Origin: Lachnospiraceae bacterium
GTDB lineage: Bacteria > Bacillota > Clostridia > Lachnospirales > Lachnospiraceae
Direction of reading: 5' to 3'
NCBI GenBank assembly: GCA_024403235.1
Contig: JAKSSF010000010.1
Span: forward strand, 1-64,000
Length of the DNA: 64,000 nucleotides
The translations under genes and the position numbers were made by a program. Of this stretch, positions 57,255 through 64,000 are shown in pieces (within the stretch, counting starts at the first letter, position 1; each line of letters opens with the position of its first letter). The notes below the pieces were generated by a model, which saw only the letters and a list, made by a program, of their open reading frames with translations, searched no databases and was not told where the DNA came from.

Positions 57255-58678
57255 AAAAAACAATTGCATTAGTTTGTTTGACCGGACTTCTGTTTTTAAC
57301 AGGCTGTGTGGGATTTTCAGATAGTCTGCCAACTGTAACAGCCCCGGAGGATACCGGATTTGTGCTGTTAAAACCGGGAGAATATGATTGTAAAGATACA
57401 GCTCTTCTGACAGCTGTGAATACGAAAGCTGGTCAAATGACGTTCTACAACCTAATGAAAAAGAGAAAGTATACTCTATCCTACGATGGGGCTACAAGAT
57501 TCTACGATAAATATGGTTCTGCTTTGACAGTGGAACAGTTGGAGCCGGGTGAACTGGTAGATGTGAATTTTGTAAAAGGGAAAAAACTTTTGATTGACCT
57601 TACCAGATCCCCACAGGCTTTTGTTATCGATCAGGTGGAAAAGCATGAAATTAACCAGTCCATAAAAAGTATGCAGGTGTTAGGAGAAACCTACCAACTG
57701 GATGGAAATATTTTTGTCTATTCTGCAGGAAAAGAAATCGAACTGATGGATATTGATGAACAGGATGTTTTGAAAATCACCGGCATGGACCGAAAGGTTG
57801 TCAGTATCCAGGTGCAAAAGGGACATGGCTATTTGCGCCTTAGTAATGAAGAATACTTCCTTGGCGGTTGGATAGAAGTAGGGCAAGCCCTGATTACAAA
57901 AATCGAACCGGAAATGCTTTTGACAGTGCCGGAAGGAGACTATCAGGTGTTACTAAGCCATGCTGGTTTGGAAGGAATCAAAGAAGTAGCCATAAAAAGA
58001 GGGGAAGAAACTCTTTTGGATGTGGGGGATTTGAAAAAGGATGATTTGATCAAATACGGCAATTTGATTTTCACCACATCACCGGAGGATACTTCCGTAT
58101 TTGTAGATGGAAAAGAAGTAGATGATAAATCCATTTTCAAAACCGAATATGGTCTCCATCAAATCATGGCAAAAGCTGATGGCTATGAAACCCTGATTCA
58201 GTATATTAAAGTGGGACAACCTAACGCTACTGTAGCAGTGAATTTGGACAAGAAAAAAGATAAAAATAGTCTTTCTTCCAATTCTCTTTCCAAAAAGCCG
58301 GAAAAAACAGACGGTAACAGTGTATCCGGTAATAGTATCTCCGGAAGTAATACCGGTACCGTGACACCGGGAAATAGCAACACCACATCCGGCAATACAA
58401 ATACGAATACCAATACCAATACCACAGGAACAAATCCTAATACCTCTATCAGTGCCACAAACGGGTATCAGATTAATATACAGTCTCCGGAAGGGGTAGA
58501 GGTTTATATGGATGGAACCTATGTAGGGATTTCTCCCATTAGTACAGCAAAGAAATCCGGCAGCCATGTAATAACCTTGAGAAAGTCAGGATTTTTAACC
58601 AGAAGTTATACTATTGAGGTGGATGATGAGGCAAAAAATACAGATTACTCATTTTCCGACTTAACAGAAATGGAATAA
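57251..58678 (+). CDS. lipoprotein with two PEGA domains
   Basis: A 475-residue lipoprotein. Signal peptide IALVCLTGLLFLTGC has the lipobox LTGC. Residues about 30-275 are a beta-rich part, then PEGA domain 1 (TSPEDTSVFVDGKEVDDKSI), a low-complexity Asn/Thr/Ser/Gly linker, and PEGA domain 2 (QSPEGVEVYMDGTYVGISPI). PEGA domains are beta-sandwiches common on cell surfaces. The ATG overlaps the cotS-like stop; a second ATG 18 bases earlier has better RBS spacing. Its link to sporulation rests only on the operon. Confidence 0.8.
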   Translation: MKKTIALVCLTGLLFLTGCVGFSDSLPTVTAPEDTGFVLLKPGEYDCKDTALLTAVNTKAGQMTFYNLMKKRKYTLSYDGATRFYDKYGSALTVEQLEPGELVDVNFVKGKKLLIDLTRSPQAFVIDQVEKHEINQSIKSMQVLGETYQLDGNIFVYSAGKEIELMDIDEQDVLKITGMDRKVVSIQVQKGHGYLRLSNEEYFLGGWIEVGQALITKIEPEMLLTVPEGDYQVLLSHAGLEGIKEVAIKRGEETLLDVGDLKKDDLIKYGNLIFTTSPEDTSVFVDGKEVDDKSIFKTEYGLHQIMAKADGYETLIQYIKVGQPNATVAVNLDKKKDKNSLSSNSLSKKPEKTDGNSVSGNSISGSNTGTVTPGNSNTTSGNTNTNTNTNTTGTNPNTSISATNGYQINIQSPEGVEVYMDGTYVGISPISTAKKSGSHVITLRKSGFLTRSYTIEVDDEAKNTDYSFSDLTEME

Positions 58679-58721
58679 CATAAAAAATGCCAATTTTCCT
58701 AGAAAATAAGCCAAAAATTCC

Positions 58722-58772
58722 TTGACAAAGAAAGGGAAATCTATTATAAATATTTTATGCGTCATTTGACGC
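58722..58772 (+). promoter_or_regulatory. promoter and inverted repeat upstream of the HU gene
   Basis: TTGACA at 58722-58727, a 17-base spacer, TATAAA at 58745-58750. Just downstream, around the start of transcription, is GCGTCA-TT-TGACGC (58759-58772), a 6-bp palindrome that may be an operator. Confidence 0.75.
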
Positions 58773-58811
58773 GTGTATCACAATTAGGATATGTAATAGG
58801 AGGAGTTCAAA

Positions 58812-59087
58812 ATGAACAAAACAGAATTAGTTGCAGCTATGGCTGAACAGGCTGGATTAACAAAGAAAGATGCAGAAGCTGCTTTAAAAGCATTTACAGA
58901 TGTTGTTGCTGACGAATTGAAAAAAGGTGGCAAAGTACAGTTAGTAGGTTTTGGTACTTTCGAAGTTGCTGAAAGAGCAGCTAGAGAAGGTAGAAATCCT
59001 CAGAATGGTCAGACAATGACTATCGCTGCTTCTAAAGCACCTAAATTCAAAGCTGGTAAAGCATTAAAGGATATGGTTAACGCATAA
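58812..59087 (+). CDS. hup: HU-family DNA-binding protein
   Basis: A 91-residue histone-like protein, starting [20 protein letters not shown] and holding the HU signature [20 protein letters not shown]. It compacts DNA as a dimer. The RBS is AGGAGG. It has its own promoter and terminator at the head of the conserved HU to Hpt cluster. Confidence 0.97.
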   Translation: MNKTELVAAMAEQAGLTKKDAEAALKAFTDVVADELKKGGKVQLVGFGTFEVAERAAREGRNPQNGQTMTIAASKAPKFKAGKALKDMVNA

Positions 59088-59105
59088 TTCTATTTTGCAA
59101 GCTTG

Positions 59106-59136
59106 GGACCGTCGCGAAAACGCCGGTCCTTTTTTA
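59106..59136 (+). terminator. terminator after the HU gene
   Basis: GGACCG pairs with CGGTCC, with inner GCG and CGC, followed by six T residues. Confidence 0.85.
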
Positions 59137-59165
59137 TTGTGAAAGTTAATTTGAGGAGAATGAAG

Positions 59166-59411
59166 ATGCGATTAGACAAATACTTAAAAGTGTCTCGCCT
59201 GATTAAGAGACGAACGGTGGCAAATGAAGCTTGCGATGCGGGCCGTGTTATGATTAATGAAAAACCTGCAAAGGCTTCCAGTACAGTAAAGGCTGGAGAC
59301 ATTATTACCATTGCCTTTGGAAATAAAGAGGTAAAGGTAGAGGTTTTGGATGTACAGGAAACGGTAAAAAAAGAAGAAGCGAAAGAATTATTTCGGTATC
59401 TGGAATCATAA
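59166..59411 (+). CDS. rqcP: S4-domain protein RqcP
   Basis: An 81-residue S4 RNA-binding protein (MRLDKYLKVSRLIKRRTVAN) of the YabO/RqcP type, which acts with RqcH in tailing stalled nascent chains on the 50S subunit. The ATG at 59166 has GAGGAG 7 bases upstream; the one at 59160 lies too close. The neighbours yabP, yabQ and divIC agree with the Bacillus order. Confidence 0.93.
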   Translation: MRLDKYLKVSRLIKRRTVANEACDAGRVMINEKPAKASSTVKAGDIITIAFGNKEVKVEVLDVQETVKKEEAKELFRYLES

Positions 59412-59434
59412 ATCTTTTATTTCCTGCATACAGT
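59405..59434 (+). promoter_or_regulatory. SigE-like promoter for yabP
   Basis: ATCATAAAT at 59405-59413, a 13-base spacer, then CATACAGT at 59427-59434. This is close to the SigE consensus GTCATATT-N13/14-CATACAMT. The -35 element overlaps the rqcP stop. The leader to the yabP ATG would be about 35 bases. Confidence 0.65.
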
Positions 59435-59475
59435 GAAATAGGATAGTTCGTTAGAAATCCTATGAAAGGAACTGT

Positions 59476-59766
59476 ATGGAAGAATTAAATACCCAAAGAA
59501 GTAAACAACAAAAAATTAACCTAACCAATCGGAAAAATGCATTTGTGTCCGGTGTGTCTGATGTGATTTCCTTTGATCCCAACGAGATTTTATTGGAAAC
59601 AGAATTAGGAATGCTTATGGTAAAGGGGAAAAATCTCCATGTAAAACGCCTGTCCTTGGAAAAAGGAGAAGTGGATTTAGATGGTATGGTGGATAGTCTC
59701 ACCTATTCCGAAGGAGGCCATTTTGAAAAATCCCAGGATTCCTTTTGGAGCAGGCTATGGAAATAA
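59476..59766 (+). CDS. yabP: sporulation protein YabP
   Basis: A 96-residue YabP-family protein (LETELGMLMVKGKNLHVKRL; LDGMVDSLTYSE), needed for forespore coat assembly in Bacillus. It follows a SigE-like promoter and is separated from yabQ by 28 bases. The RBS is AAAGGAAC, about 9 bases upstream. Confidence 0.93.
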   Translation: MEELNTQRSKQQKINLTNRKNAFVSGVSDVISFDPNEILLETELGMLMVKGKNLHVKRLSLEKGEVDLDGMVDSLTYSEGGHFEKSQDSFWSRLWK

Positions 59767-59794
59767 AGAACTTCATTAAGGGAATACAAGACCT

Positions 59795-60346
59795 ATGATT
59801 AGTCCTATGATATGGGCGGAACTGCAGTTCTTATACCACAGTATTCTTTTGGGAATGGGAATGGGATTTTTGTATGATAGTATGGATAGTATCCGTAAAG
59901 TATTTTCTCATACTTCTTTTTGGGTCAATGCAGAGGATGCATCCTTTTGGAGCATATTTTGTTACTATTTTTTTATTTTGCAGTTTGGAGAAAATAATGG
60001 TAGCATTCGTTGGTTTTCCATTGCAGGGGTATGTATAGGGTGGATACTTTTTCGTAATACCCTGGGAAAACTTTGGGAAAAAATAGCATCCTTCCTATTG
60101 GAAAAGGGTAAAAACTTATGTTGTAAAATACTTCGTTTCCTTTGGAAACCGGTAAAGATAGCCGTTCAAAAAATAAAACAAGGCGGAAGAAATACAAGGT
60201 CAAGAATAAGAACGATGGTAGTTCCCTGGAAGTGTCGGTTGACGATTTGGTGGAAACTGTTTAGAATAAGACTACGGAAGGCTTTTGTAGTAGAGAAAAA
60301 GAAGGATAAAATCTATGGCAAAGAAAAAGAGAAGAAGATCTTCTAA
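59795..60346 (+). CDS. yabQ: sporulation protein YabQ
   Basis: A 183-residue membrane protein with helices near the N-terminus (YHSILLGMGMGFLYDSMDSI; WSIFCYYFFILQFGE; WFSIAGVCIGWILFRN) and a basic C-terminal tail. YabQ is needed for spore cortex formation. It overlaps the DivIC-like gene by 32 bases. The N-terminal motif LLGMGMGFLYD is typical. Confidence 0.93.
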   Translation: MISPMIWAELQFLYHSILLGMGMGFLYDSMDSIRKVFSHTSFWVNAEDASFWSIFCYYFFILQFGENNGSIRWFSIAGVCIGWILFRNTLGKLWEKIASFLLEKGKNLCCKILRFLWKPVKIAVQKIKQGGRNTRSRIRTMVVPWKCRLTIWWKLFRIRLRKAFVVEKKKDKIYGKEKEKKIF

Positions 60347-60623
60347 ATCCGGTAGACCAGGCGGTATGTTTTGGGTCTGTATGGTTCTTTTGATGCTGCT
60401 TGTGGTAGTAGTATTTAATGGAATCCGGTTGCGTTCCAGATTGGCAGAGTATGAAAAACAGGAAGCAGATCTGAAGCAACAGATTGAAATGGAAGAAAAA
60501 CGAAAAGAAGAAATAGAAGAGTATCGAAAATATACTCAGACAAATAAATTTAAATCTGAATATGCTCAGGAAAAATGGGATTATGTTCATCCCAATGAAA
60601 TCCTGTTTCAGGTGGAAGATTAA
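60315..60623 (+). CDS. divIC: DivIC/FtsB-like septum formation initiator
   Basis: A 102-residue bitopic protein: basic N-terminus, one membrane helix (FWVCMVLLMLLVVVVFNGI), then a coiled coil (LAEYEKQEADLKQQIEME) and the terminal VHPNEILF. It fits the DivIC/FtsB family at the division septum. A terminator follows at once. Confidence 0.92.
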   Translation: MAKKKRRRSSKSGRPGGMFWVCMVLLMLLVVVVFNGIRLRSRLAEYEKQEADLKQQIEMEEKRKEEIEEYRKYTQTNKFKSEYAQEKWDYVHPNEILFQVED

Positions 60624-60632
60624 GAGAGAGAA

Positions 60633-60661
60633 ACAACTGTAGGTTCTGCAGTTGTTTTTTT
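60633..60661 (+). terminator. terminator after divIC
   Basis: ACAACTG pairs with CAGTTGT around TAGGTTCTG, followed by seven T residues. Confidence 0.85.
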
Positions 60662-60676
60662 ATTGGGCAGATGTAT

Positions 60677-60711
60677 TTTGACAAAATGTATCAAGAGAGA
60701 ATGAGTATAAT
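60677..60711 (+). promoter_or_regulatory. Spo0A-type promoter for the spoIIE-like gene
   Basis: TTGACA at 60678-60683 and TATAAT at 60706-60711 are separated by 22 bases, too long for ordinary SigA but like spoIIG (22) and spoIIE (21) in Bacillus, where Spo0A-P bridges the gap. TTTGACAAA at 60677-60685 is the complement of TTTGTCAAA, a perfect 0A box. Confidence 0.75.
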
Positions 60712-60744
60712 CCTGAAAAAGTATATCAGGAGGGAACTTGTTCT

Positions 60745-61971
60745 ATGAAAGAAAAACTGAATAAAAAAGAAATGACAGATTCGCGTTATTGCCTTATGTA
60801 TGAAAAAAATAAAATGCAAAGTTACGCCAATTCTTTGGAAAATCTTGCCCTGTTTTTCCAAAGTCAGGAAAGAGGACAACCCTCCGGGGATCGAGAAAAA
60901 GCATTGTTTCAAAATCGGATTTGGGAAAATCAAATTTTACTGGCTGATCAGTTTCGACAAATTGCAAAGGCAATGGATTCTGTAGCAAAGGAACGATTCC
61001 GAAAAATTCATCTGGGTAGAAGAAAAGAAAAAGAAATAGAGAGACTGCTTGCCTTGGAAAACATCTATGTAGAGGATTTTTATTTGCTGGAAAAGGAGGA
61101 TGGAAAAAGGCAGATTGTCATTTGTGCCAGAGAAGGAAGAAGCAGTGACTGGTTATTTTCTCCCAAAACCAATCCATCGGTAAAGACCGTAAAAACCGTG
61201 GAAAATTTAGCAGAGTATCTGACCGTATGCTTTAATATGCCATTGGTTCCTTCTGGAGAGCAGACGGCTTATTTCTTAACCGATAAAAATACATACTTTT
61301 ATTTGGAAGAAGAACCCAAGTATTTAGTATTATCCGGATATGCCAAAGCAACCAAGGAAGGAGAAACCATATCCGGAGATAATCATGTATTTTTTGACAC
61401 CAGTGCCGGAAAGTTTTATTGCCTCCTATCAGATGGCATGGGTTCGGGAGAAAAAGCAAATAAAGACAGCAGTATGGTTTTGGATATGATGGAGCGATTA
61501 TTGGAAGCAGGATTTACGGAGGAATTGTCGGTACAATTATTAAACAACTGCTTGGTAGCAAGACAGGAGGGTGGCAATATGTCTACTCTGGATTATTGCG
61601 CTGTCGATTATCATACCGGCAATTGTGAGTTTTTGAAAATGGGAGCCTGTGAAAGCTATGTAAAAAGGGATCATCACATTGAGAAAATACAATGGGATTC
61701 CCTCCCTTTGGGTATTTTTCAGGAAGAAAAAATAGAAAAGCAAAGTCGTATCCTTTCCCATGGAGATTATGTATTTCTTTGGAGCGATGGAGTGGGAGCG
61801 TCTATCAATTTTGACTTTCTGGAAGAAGTATTGGAAACCATTCCCTACAGACATCCTACGGAAATGGCAAATTATCTGATGAAATATGTGTTGCAGATGC
61901 ATCAGGGAAGAGTGAAAGATGACATAACCATTTTGGTATTGGGGCTGTGGGAAAACCGCCATAGGGATTGA
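60745..61971 (+). CDS. spoIIE: SpoIIE-type PP2C phosphatase without membrane region
   Basis: A 408-residue soluble phosphatase. The catalytic domain, about residues 205-400, has the PP2C-type Asp motifs CLLSDGMGSGEKANKDS, VFLWSDGVGAS and VKDDITILVL. Position in the cluster and the Spo0A promoter point to SpoIIE, which dephosphorylates SpoIIAA to free SigF. Canonical SpoIIE is about 800 residues with 10 membrane helices; here the N-terminal 200 residues are soluble and charged. The RBS is AGGAGG at 60729. It may be a shortened SpoIIE or a stand-in. Confidence 0.8.
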   Translation: MKEKLNKKEMTDSRYCLMYEKNKMQSYANSLENLALFFQSQERGQPSGDREKALFQNRIWENQILLADQFRQIAKAMDSVAKERFRKIHLGRRKEKEIERLLALENIYVEDFYLLEKEDGKRQIVICAREGRSSDWLFSPKTNPSVKTVKTVENLAEYLTVCFNMPLVPSGEQTAYFLTDKNTYFYLEEEPKYLVLSGYAKATKEGETISGDNHVFFDTSAGKFYCLLSDGMGSGEKANKDSSMVLDMMERLLEAGFTEELSVQLLNNCLVARQEGGNMSTLDYCAVDYHTGNCEFLKMGACESYVKRDHHIEKIQWDSLPLGIFQEEKIEKQSRILSHGDYVFLWSDGVGASINFDFLEEVLETIPYRHPTEMANYLMKYVLQMHQGRVKDDITILVLGLWENRHRD

Positions 61972-62009
61972 TTTTTCAGAAACCATTGTCTATCATAGTA
62001 TATGAACTG

Positions 62010-62140
62010 TTCAGAGCCAAGCGATTTTGCGTATATATCTGAAAGCAAGCTTGCTTGCGAAGGTAGATATATACGCAAAATCATTTGGCGGATACGCCAT
62101 ACCGAGAAAATATGTAATATTTTCGAGGCTTGGCTCTGAA
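62010..62140. repeat. 131-bp palindromic mobile-like element
   Basis: 13-bp perfect terminal inverted repeats TTCAGAGCCAAGC (62010-62022) and GCTTGGCTCTGAA (62128-62140). Inside is an 18-bp perfect stem (62023-62040 with 62065-62082, GATTTTGCGTATATATCT) around a loop with AGCAAGCTTGCT. Then come GGCG-GATA-CGCC (62087-62098) and an 8-bp hairpin GAAAATAT-GTA-ATATTTTC (62106-62124). It carries no gene. A partial relative is at 11350-11412. The last copy end lies 29 bases before tilS. Confidence 0.8.
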
Positions 62141-62169
62141 TATGTATAAAAAGAAAAGTGTGGAATATC

Positions 62170-63555
62170 ATGGTACAAAAGGTAAAAGCATTTTTGGAAC
62201 AATGGCATATGCTGGATAAAAATGACACCATTGTCATTGGCGTTAGTGGTGGTGCGGATTCTGTATGCCTTTTGGAACTGCTTTTTCATCTGCAAGAAGA
62301 GTTTAAGCTTTATTTAGCGGTAGTACATGTCAATCATGGGCTTCGAGTAGAGGCAAAAGAAGAAGCAGACTATGTAAGGTCTCTTTGCGAAGAGAAGAAG
62401 ATTCCCTTTTACTTGAAGGAAGTGAATGTAAAACAAATCGCCAGGGACCACCATCTTTCCGAAGAGGAAGCAGGCAGAAAGGTGCGCTACGAGACCTTTT
62501 CTCAAGTGCTGGAACAGCTTGGGGGTGGCAAAATTGCAGTAGCCCATACCCAAAATGATTTGGCAGAAACCACCCTGTTTCATCTTTTCCGGGGAACCGG
62601 CATCAGTGGGGCGGCAGGGATTCCACCGGTTAGAGACAATATTATTCGACCTTTGCTTTGTCTTTCCCGAAGGGAAATTGAGGCCTATTTACGGGAAAGA
62701 AATATTACCTTTGTGACAGATCAAAGTAATTTGACAGATCAGTATAGTAGAAATAAAATTCGACATCATATATTAGGCTATGCCGCGCAGGAATTAAATT
62801 CGGACAGCATTTCCCATGTAGCTGATTTCGCAATGGAAGCAGGAACTGTCTATGATTTCTTGGAAGAGGAAAGCAAAAAGGCTCTGGCAGGCTGTAGCAA
62901 AAAAGAAGAAACCAGAAGAATTTTTGAAAAAGAAAAGTTTTTCGCATTCCATACAGTTTTACAAAAGCAAATGCTGTTTTTAACATTAGAAGAATTTGTA
63001 TTACACGGCAAAGACTTGGAAGCGGTTCATGTACTATCTATTCTTTCCTTACTTACAAAGCAGGGAGAAAAACGAATCGATTTACCAAATACTCTGGAAG
63101 CTGTGGTGCAATACGATAGATTTTGGATAGGGAAAAAAGAGCAGTCCTATAGCAAGGAAGAAATCTATACTATCCCCATTCCGGGAATTTTGTCAGAGTT
63201 ACCCCTTGGAATGTTGGAAACTAATATACTAGAACGAAAAAAAGAATTTTCTATTCCTGAAAAAAAATACACGAAATGGTTAGACTATGATAAAATAAAG
63301 TGTTGCCCCGTCTTGCGAAAACGACAAGAGGGCGATTATCTGTGTATTAATGCACAGAACCAAAAACAAAGTCTGAAAAAATACATGATTCAGGAAAAAA
63401 TTCCGGCCAGTGAAAGAGACCAAATATGGGTCTTGGCAGATGGTTCCCATATTCTATGGGTCTTGGGTCATCGTATCAGCAATTTTTATAAGGTAACTGA
63501 AACTACAAAACAGATTTTAAAATTAGAAATCAGGAGGAGTACAGAGGATGAGTGA
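62170..63555 (+). CDS. tilS: tRNA(Ile)-lysidine synthetase
   Basis: A 461-residue enzyme that makes lysidine at position 34 of tRNA-Ile(CAU). The P-loop is IVIGVSGGADSVCLLELL and the later HVNHGLRVEAKEEADYV and HTQNDLAETTLFHLFRGTG are family motifs. The C-terminal TilS domain is present (VLRKRQEGDYLCI). The start ATG at 62170 has only a weak RBS, and the palindromic element lies just upstream. It overlaps hpt by 8 bases. Confidence 0.95.
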   Translation: MVQKVKAFLEQWHMLDKNDTIVIGVSGGADSVCLLELLFHLQEEFKLYLAVVHVNHGLRVEAKEEADYVRSLCEEKKIPFYLKEVNVKQIARDHHLSEEEAGRKVRYETFSQVLEQLGGGKIAVAHTQNDLAETTLFHLFRGTGISGAAGIPPVRDNIIRPLLCLSRREIEAYLRERNITFVTDQSNLTDQYSRNKIRHHILGYAAQELNSDSISHVADFAMEAGTVYDFLEEESKKALAGCSKKEETRRIFEKEKFFAFHTVLQKQMLFLTLEEFVLHGKDLEAVHVLSILSLLTKQGEKRIDLPNTLEAVVQYDRFWIGKKEQSYSKEEIYTIPIPGILSELPLGMLETNILERKKEFSIPEKKYTKWLDYDKIKCCPVLRKRQEGDYLCINAQNQKQSLKKYMIQEKIPASERDQIWVLADGSHILWVLGHRISNFYKVTETTKQILKLEIRRSTEDE

Positions 63556-64000
63556 AAAGATACGCGTATTATTATCAGAGGAAGAAGTAGACAAAAAGAT
63601 TCAGGAAATCGGCGAACAGATTAGTAAAGACTATGCCGGTAAGCAGGTACATTTGATTTGTGTATTAAAGGGTGGTGCCTTTTTTATGTGTGAATTAGCA
63701 AAACGAATTACGGTACCCGTATCCTTGGATTTTATGTCTGTATCCAGTTACGGTTCCAGCACGAAATCAAGTGGTGTAATTCGAATTGTAAAGGATTTGG
63801 ATGAGCCCTTAGAAGGCAAAGATGTTATCGTAGTAGAAGATATCGTAGATTCCGGCAGAACCTTAAGTTATTTATTGGAAATGCTGGCAGATAGAAAACC
63901 TGCTTCTATGAGACTTTGCACTTTATTGGACAAGCCTGATAGAAGAGTTGTAGATGTAAATGTAGATTATACATGCTTCCAGATTCCGGATGAATTTGTA
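63548..64000 (+). CDS. hpt: hypoxanthine phosphoribosyltransferase (3' end cut by window)
   Basis: The first 151 codons of a purine phosphoribosyltransferase. After SEKIRVLLSEEEVDKKIQEI comes VLKGGAFFMCELAKRI, and the PRPP-binding motif is VIVVEDIVDSGRTL. It makes IMP or GMP from hypoxanthine or guanine and PRPP. The RBS AGGAGG lies in the end of tilS. About 25-30 residues are missing past base 64000. The tilS-hpt pair usually precedes ftsH. Confidence 0.95.
   Translation, partial: MSEKIRVLLSEEEVDKKIQEIGEQISKDYAGKQVHLICVLKGGAFFMCELAKRITVPVSLDFMSVSSYGSSTKSSGVIRIVKDLDEPLEGKDVIVVEDIVDSGRTLSYLLEMLADRKPASMRLCTLLDKPDRRVVDVNVDYTCFQIPDEFV

Overview
The window looks like chromosome of a spore-forming, flagellated Clostridia bacterium, most likely a Lachnospiraceae member. 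Support comes from low GC, very strong GGAGG-type ribosome binding sites, sporulation genes (bofA, a yaaL-like gene, yabP, yabQ, a spoIIE-type phosphatase, a cotS-like gene), a Gram-positive Tad pilus locus, flagellin, and the order HU-rqcP-yabP-yabQ-divIC-spoIIE-tilS-hpt. Genus cannot be fixed from the sequence alone. No rRNA, tRNA, CRISPR array, transposase or prophage was recognised.

Layout. 1-6.3 kb: gamma-carbonic-anhydrase-like protein, the niacin repressor NiaR, a large acidic TPR protein whose C-terminus looks like a dead AAA+ ATPase, and the glycogen branching enzyme. 6.4-11.3 kb: a flagellar block with a 988-residue protein with a FliK-like end, flagellin and FliS, then an inverted yaaL-like gene and bofA. 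12.1-21.4 kb: a ten-gene Tad/Flp pilus operon (TadZ, TadA, TadB, TadC, Flp1, a DUF5702-type protein, two TadE-like proteins, the prepilin peptidase, an FHA protein). 21.5-25.2 kb: a CdaR/PucR-type regulator and an accessory hipB-hipS-hipT toxin-antitoxin module behind three phased palindromic operators, with a 2H-phosphoesterase.

25.2-35.6 kb: a tiny membrane protein gene, AraC and GNAT genes, a repeat surface protein divergent from two small membrane proteins, a SnoaL-LytTR regulator divergent from a hybrid histidine kinase and its response regulator, a DUF6128-type protein, and an ECF S-component with a DUF4430 lipoprotein. 35.7-38.7 kb: copper homeostasis (CsoR, CopA) with the operator lying inside the promoter spacer. 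38.7-46.7 kb: pyridoxal kinase with a DMT exporter/importer, an orphan NlpA/MetQ lipoprotein with an acyl-ACP thioesterase, a CvfB-like RNA-binding protein and a CPBP protease, YjfB, a diverged WecG/TagA-like protein, and a second CdaR-type paralogue.

46.8-64 kb: the cell-division and peptidoglycan-hydrolysis set FtsE-FtsX-M23 hydrolase-CtpA, RluA, an O-antigen-ligase-like protein, ProS, the CCA enzyme, a CotS-like kinase fold, a PEGA lipoprotein, and the HU to Hpt cluster. In that cluster a SigE-like promoter precedes yabP, and a Spo0A-box promoter with an unusually long spacer precedes the spoIIE-type gene. A palindromic dispersed element lies before tilS, with a partial relative near bofA.

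The strongest candidates for new biology are the TPR/pseudo-AAA+ protein, the FliK-like giant beside flagellin, the TadE protein with two zinc-binding repeats, the TadC with an extracytoplasmic Ig-like insert, the CopA with a possible internally started copper chaperone, and the unannotated 26-residue membrane protein.
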